Below, in pieces: positions 12,339 through 14,661 of a stretch of 14,661 bases of DNA. Made by a program: the position numbers and the translations under genes. The DNA comes from DAOMOP01 sp035444405. Its GTDB lineage: Bacteria; Pseudomonadota; Gammaproteobacteria; Burkholderiales; Rhodocyclaceae. The notes beneath the pieces were generated by a model. The model did not search any database, was not told the origin of the DNA, and saw nothing but the letters and a program-made list of their open reading frames with translations. Position 1 is the first letter of the stretch. The number at the start of each line of letters is the position of its first letter. The stretch is from the NCBI GenBank assembly GCA_035444405.1, contig DAOMOP010000096.1, forward strand, positions 1-14,661. Reading direction: 5' to 3'.

Positions 12339-14600
12339 ATGAACGCGATCAAACGACTATGGTGGATACTGGGAATAATGTGCGTGCTGTCGTTCGGCAC
12401 GCTGGGCTGGATAGGCGGCGAAATCTATCGCCAGGCGCCGCCGATGCCCGAGCAGGTGGTGAGCGCCGACGGCGACACGCTGTTCACCCGCGATGACATG
12501 CAGCGCGGCCGGCAGGTGTGGCAGACCACCGGCGGCCAGCAGCTCGGCTCGATCTGGGGGCACGGTGCCTACATCGCGCCGGACTGGACCGCCGACTGGC
12601 TGCATCGCGAGGCCGTCGCGCTGCTCGAGATGTGGGCGCAGCGCGACCACGGCGTCGCCTTCGACGGCCTCGGCAACGAGGCGCGCGCGGCGCTGCTGGC
12701 ACGGCTCGAGCGCGAGATCCGCGCCAACACCTACGACGCGGCCAGCGGCACGATCACGGTGTCGGCCGACCGCGCGGCCGCGATCCGCGAGGTCGCCGCG
12801 CATTACCGCGAGCTCTTTGGCAACGGCGAAGAGCTGGCCACGCTGCGCGAGCAGTATGCGATCGCGAACAACGCCGTGCCCAGCCTCGAGCACCGCGAGC
12901 TGATGCCGGCGTTCTTCTTCTGGACCGCTTGGGCGGCCGGCACCGAGCGCCCGGACAGCGATATCACCTACACCAGCAACTGGCCGCACGAGCCGCTCAT
13001 CGGCAACACGCCGACGACCGGCATGGCGATGTGGTCGATGGCGAGCATCGTGCTGCTGATCGGCGCGATCGGCGCGCTGGTGTGGTATTACGCCGCCACC
13101 CGCGAGCATGGCGAGCTCGAGCAGGCGCCGGCCACCGACCCGCTGCTCGCCGGCAAGCCGACGCCGTCGCAACGCGCCACCGCGAAATACTTCTACACCG
13201 TCGTCGCGCTCTTCCTCGCGCAGATGACGCTCGGCGCGATCACCGCGCACTACGCCGTCGAAGGCCATGATTTCTACGGCTTCCCGCTGTCCGAGTACCT
13301 GCCCTACGCGGTCGCGCGCACCTGGCACACGCAGCTCGCGGTGTTCTGGATCGCCACCGCCTGGCTCGCCACCGGGCTCTACATCGCACCGGCGATCACC
13401 GGCTACGAGCCGCGCTTCCAGCGCCTCGGCGTCGATGTGCTGTACGGGGCGCTGCTGGTCGTCGTGGTCGGCTCGCTCGCCGGCACCTGGATGGGCGTGC
13501 ATCAGCACTTCGGCCTCGACGCGAACTTCTGGATCGGCCATCAGGGCTGGGAGTACGTCGACCTCGGGCGCATGTGGCAGATCATGCTGTTCGCAGGCCT
13601 GCTGATCTGGCTCGCGCTGGTCGGCCGCGCGCTGTGGCCGGCACTGCGCACGCCGTCCGAGAGCCGTCCGCTGGTGACCATCCTGTTCCTGTCGACGGTG
13701 GCGATCGGCCTCTTCTACGCCACCGGACTGATGTGGGGCAAGAACACCCATCTGTCGATGGTGACCTACTGGCGCTGGTGGCTGGTGCACCTGTGGGTCG
13801 AGGGCTTCTTCGAGGTCTTCGCGACCGCGGTGATCGCGCTCCTCTTCACCCGCATGGGCCTGATCCGCGCCCGCCTCGCCAACGTCGCGGTGCTGTTCAC
13901 GACCTTCGTGTTCCTGACCGGCGGCATCCTCGGCACGCTGCACCATCTGTATTTCGCCGGCACGCCGACCTCGGTGATCGCGATCGGTGCGATGTTCTCC
14001 GCGCTCGAGGTCGTGCCGCTGGCGCTGGTCGGCTTCGAGGCCCTCGAAAACTACCGTCACAGCAAGGCCGCACCGTGGGTCGCGCGCTACCGCTGGGCGA
14101 TCCTGTTCTTCGTCGCGGTGGCGTTCTGGAACCTGGTCGGCGCCGGCATGCTCGGTTTCCTGATCAACCCGCCGCTGTCGCTGTACTACATCCAGGGTCT
14201 GAACACGACGGCCGCCCACGGCCACGCGGCGCTGTTCGGCGTGTATGGCATGCTCGGCATCGGCCTGCTGCTGTTCTGCCTGCGCGCGCTCACGGCCGAG
14301 CACGCCTGGCGCGACCGCCTGCTCGCGCCGACCTTCTGGCTGCTCAACATCGGCTTGGCGGCGATGGTGTTCCTGTCGCTGCTGCCGGCCGGCATCTACC
14401 AGGCGTGGGCGAGCATCACCGAAGGCCTGTGGTATGCGCGCTCGCCGGAGATCGTGCAGTCCGAACTGATGCACACGCTGGTGTGGCTGCGCGTGCCCGG
14501 CGACGTGATCTTCGCCGCCGGTGCGCTGCTGCTGGGCTGGTTCGTGTTCCGCCTGTGGCGGGGCAGCCGCGGCGCAGCGCTGCCGGGGCGGCCGGCGTAG
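12339..14600 (+). CDS. norZ: Quinol-dependent nitric oxide reductase (qNOR)
   Basis: qNOR reduces two NO to N2O in the cytoplasmic membrane with electrons from quinol. The 753-residue protein has an N-terminal helix (about 8-29), an extracytoplasmic cytochrome-c-like domain without any CxxCH haem motif (about 30-225), then the many-helix NorB core. All metal ligands are present: His330 (HTQLAVFW) and His629 for low-spin haem b, His627 for haem b3 (AAHGHA), and His484, His535 and His536 for FeB, with Glu488 and Glu492 in HLWVEGFFE. The 51-residue spacing from His484 to His535 equals that of the FeB ligands in cytochrome-c NOR. The missing haem c and fused N-terminal domain identify the single-subunit quinol type (norZ, also called norB). 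The start ATG at 12339 has GAGG 8 nt upstream. It is regulated by the NsrR site in its promoter, pointing to NO detoxification or denitrification. Confidence 0.96.
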   Translation: MNAIKRLWWILGIMCVLSFGTLGWIGGEIYRQAPPMPEQVVSADGDTLFTRDDMQRGRQVWQTTGGQQLGSIWGHGAYIAPDWTADWLHREAVALLEMWAQRDHGVAFDGLGNEARAALLARLEREIRANTYDAASGTITVSADRAAAIREVAAHYRELFGNGEELATLREQYAIANNAVPSLEHRELMPAFFFWTAWAAGTERPDSDITYTSNWPHEPLIGNTPTTGMAMWSMASIVLLIGAIGALVWYYAATREHGELEQAPATDPLLAGKPTPSQRATAKYFYTVVALFLAQMTLGAITAHYAVEGHDFYGFPLSEYLPYAVARTWHTQLAVFWIATAWLATGLYIAPAITGYEPRFQRLGVDVLYGALLVVVVGSLAGTWMGVHQHFGLDANFWIGHQGWEYVDLGRMWQIMLFAGLLIWLALVGRALWPALRTPSESRPLVTILFLSTVAIGLFYATGLMWGKNTHLSMVTYWRWWLVHLWVEGFFEVFATAVIALLFTRMGLIRARLANVAVLFTTFVFLTGGILGTLHHLYFAGTPTSVIAIGAMFSALEVVPLALVGFEALENYRHSKAAPWVARYRWAILFFVAVAFWNLVGAGMLGFLINPPLSLYYIQGLNTTAAHGHAALFGVYGMLGIGLLLFCLRALTAEHAWRDRLLAPTFWLLNIGLAAMVFLSLLPAGIYQAWASITEGLWYARSPEIVQSELMHTLVWLRVPGDVIFAAGALLLGWFVFRLWRGSRGAALPGRPA

Positions 14601-14661
14601 CCGGACGTGCCGCCGGGGCCTGGCCGTTGCCGCCCTGCGCATTGCCGAAGAAGCGGAAGAA
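14601..14661. other. Window end after norZ
   Basis: The 61 nt after the norZ stop show no T-run terminator and no recognisable gene start. Frames on both strands remain open to the edge, but nothing identifies a coding end here. Confidence 0.4.

Noticed and set aside
12339..14600. Possibility that the NorB-like protein is an NO dismutase (Nod)
   Set aside because: Nod proteins have altered FeB-site residues; here the three FeB histidines and the nearby glutamate are all present, which fits qNOR.
12357..14642. 761-codon minus-strand open frame opposite norZ
   Set aside because: Composition is Arg/Gln/His/Ala-rich with no domain, exactly as expected for the antisense of a GC-rich membrane protein gene; norZ has all catalytic ligands.
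1..14661. Mobile elements, tRNA/rRNA genes or CRISPR array
   Set aside because: No transposase, integrase, terminal repeats, tRNA-like cloverleaf or regularly spaced repeat was seen; the only tandem repeat is the 28-bp GCACC array.

Overview
The window is very GC-rich (roughly 70% by eye) with strong G/C preference at third codon positions. It looks like a chromosomal segment of a proteobacterium, most likely a betaproteobacterium. This is an inference from composition and gene families: a proteobacterial egtB-egtD pair, NsrR with a quinol-type NO reductase, DUF3750, FmdB and Mut7-C. Twelve protein genes are supported. I see no RNA genes, insertion sequences, integrases, phage genes or CRISPR arrays. 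Coding is dense, with only one gene-free stretch over 300 bases (11958-12338).

Layout. 2-1177 (+) is an FMN-dependent alpha-hydroxy acid dehydrogenase of the mandelate/lactate type whose start is not resolved at the window edge. A hairpin followed by T residues overlaps a sigma70-like promoter, and then 1273-3659 (+) holds egtB and egtD, the core of ergothioneine synthesis, with a GTGA start/stop overlap. 3616-5205 (-) is a fused phosphotransferase/P-loop kinase whose 3' end overlaps the 3' end of egtD. Divergent from it, 5425-5940 (+) is a single-span FixH/YtkA-like protein, followed by a glutathione S-transferase (6038-6679, +).

6903-8972 (+) is a compact cluster: a DnaJ-like zinc-finger cochaperone without a G/F region, an ATGA-coupled DUF3750 membrane-anchored protein, and a small FmdB zinc ribbon protein. 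Converging on it, 8985-9734 (-) encodes a ThiS-like/Mut7-C RNase fold protein, preceded on the same strand by peptide deformylase (9856-10374, -). The gap between those two contains three copies of one 10-bp arm in alternating orientation. 10588-11436 (+) is a HDOD signalling protein.

11493-14600 is a nitric-oxide response unit: nsrR (-) diverges from a complete quinol-dependent NO reductase (norZ/norB, +). The intervening AT-rich patch carries a near-consensus 23-bp NsrR operator sitting directly on the norZ -10 element, so the control logic (NO destroys the NsrR Fe-S cluster, repression lifts, NO is reduced to N2O) can be read from the DNA.

Nothing in the window is clearly an unknown defence or mobile system. 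The most promising uncharacterised elements are the DnaJ-like/DUF3750/FmdB cluster, the three-arm repeat upstream of the Mut7-C gene, and an EgtB with a low-complexity insertion in its FGE domain.
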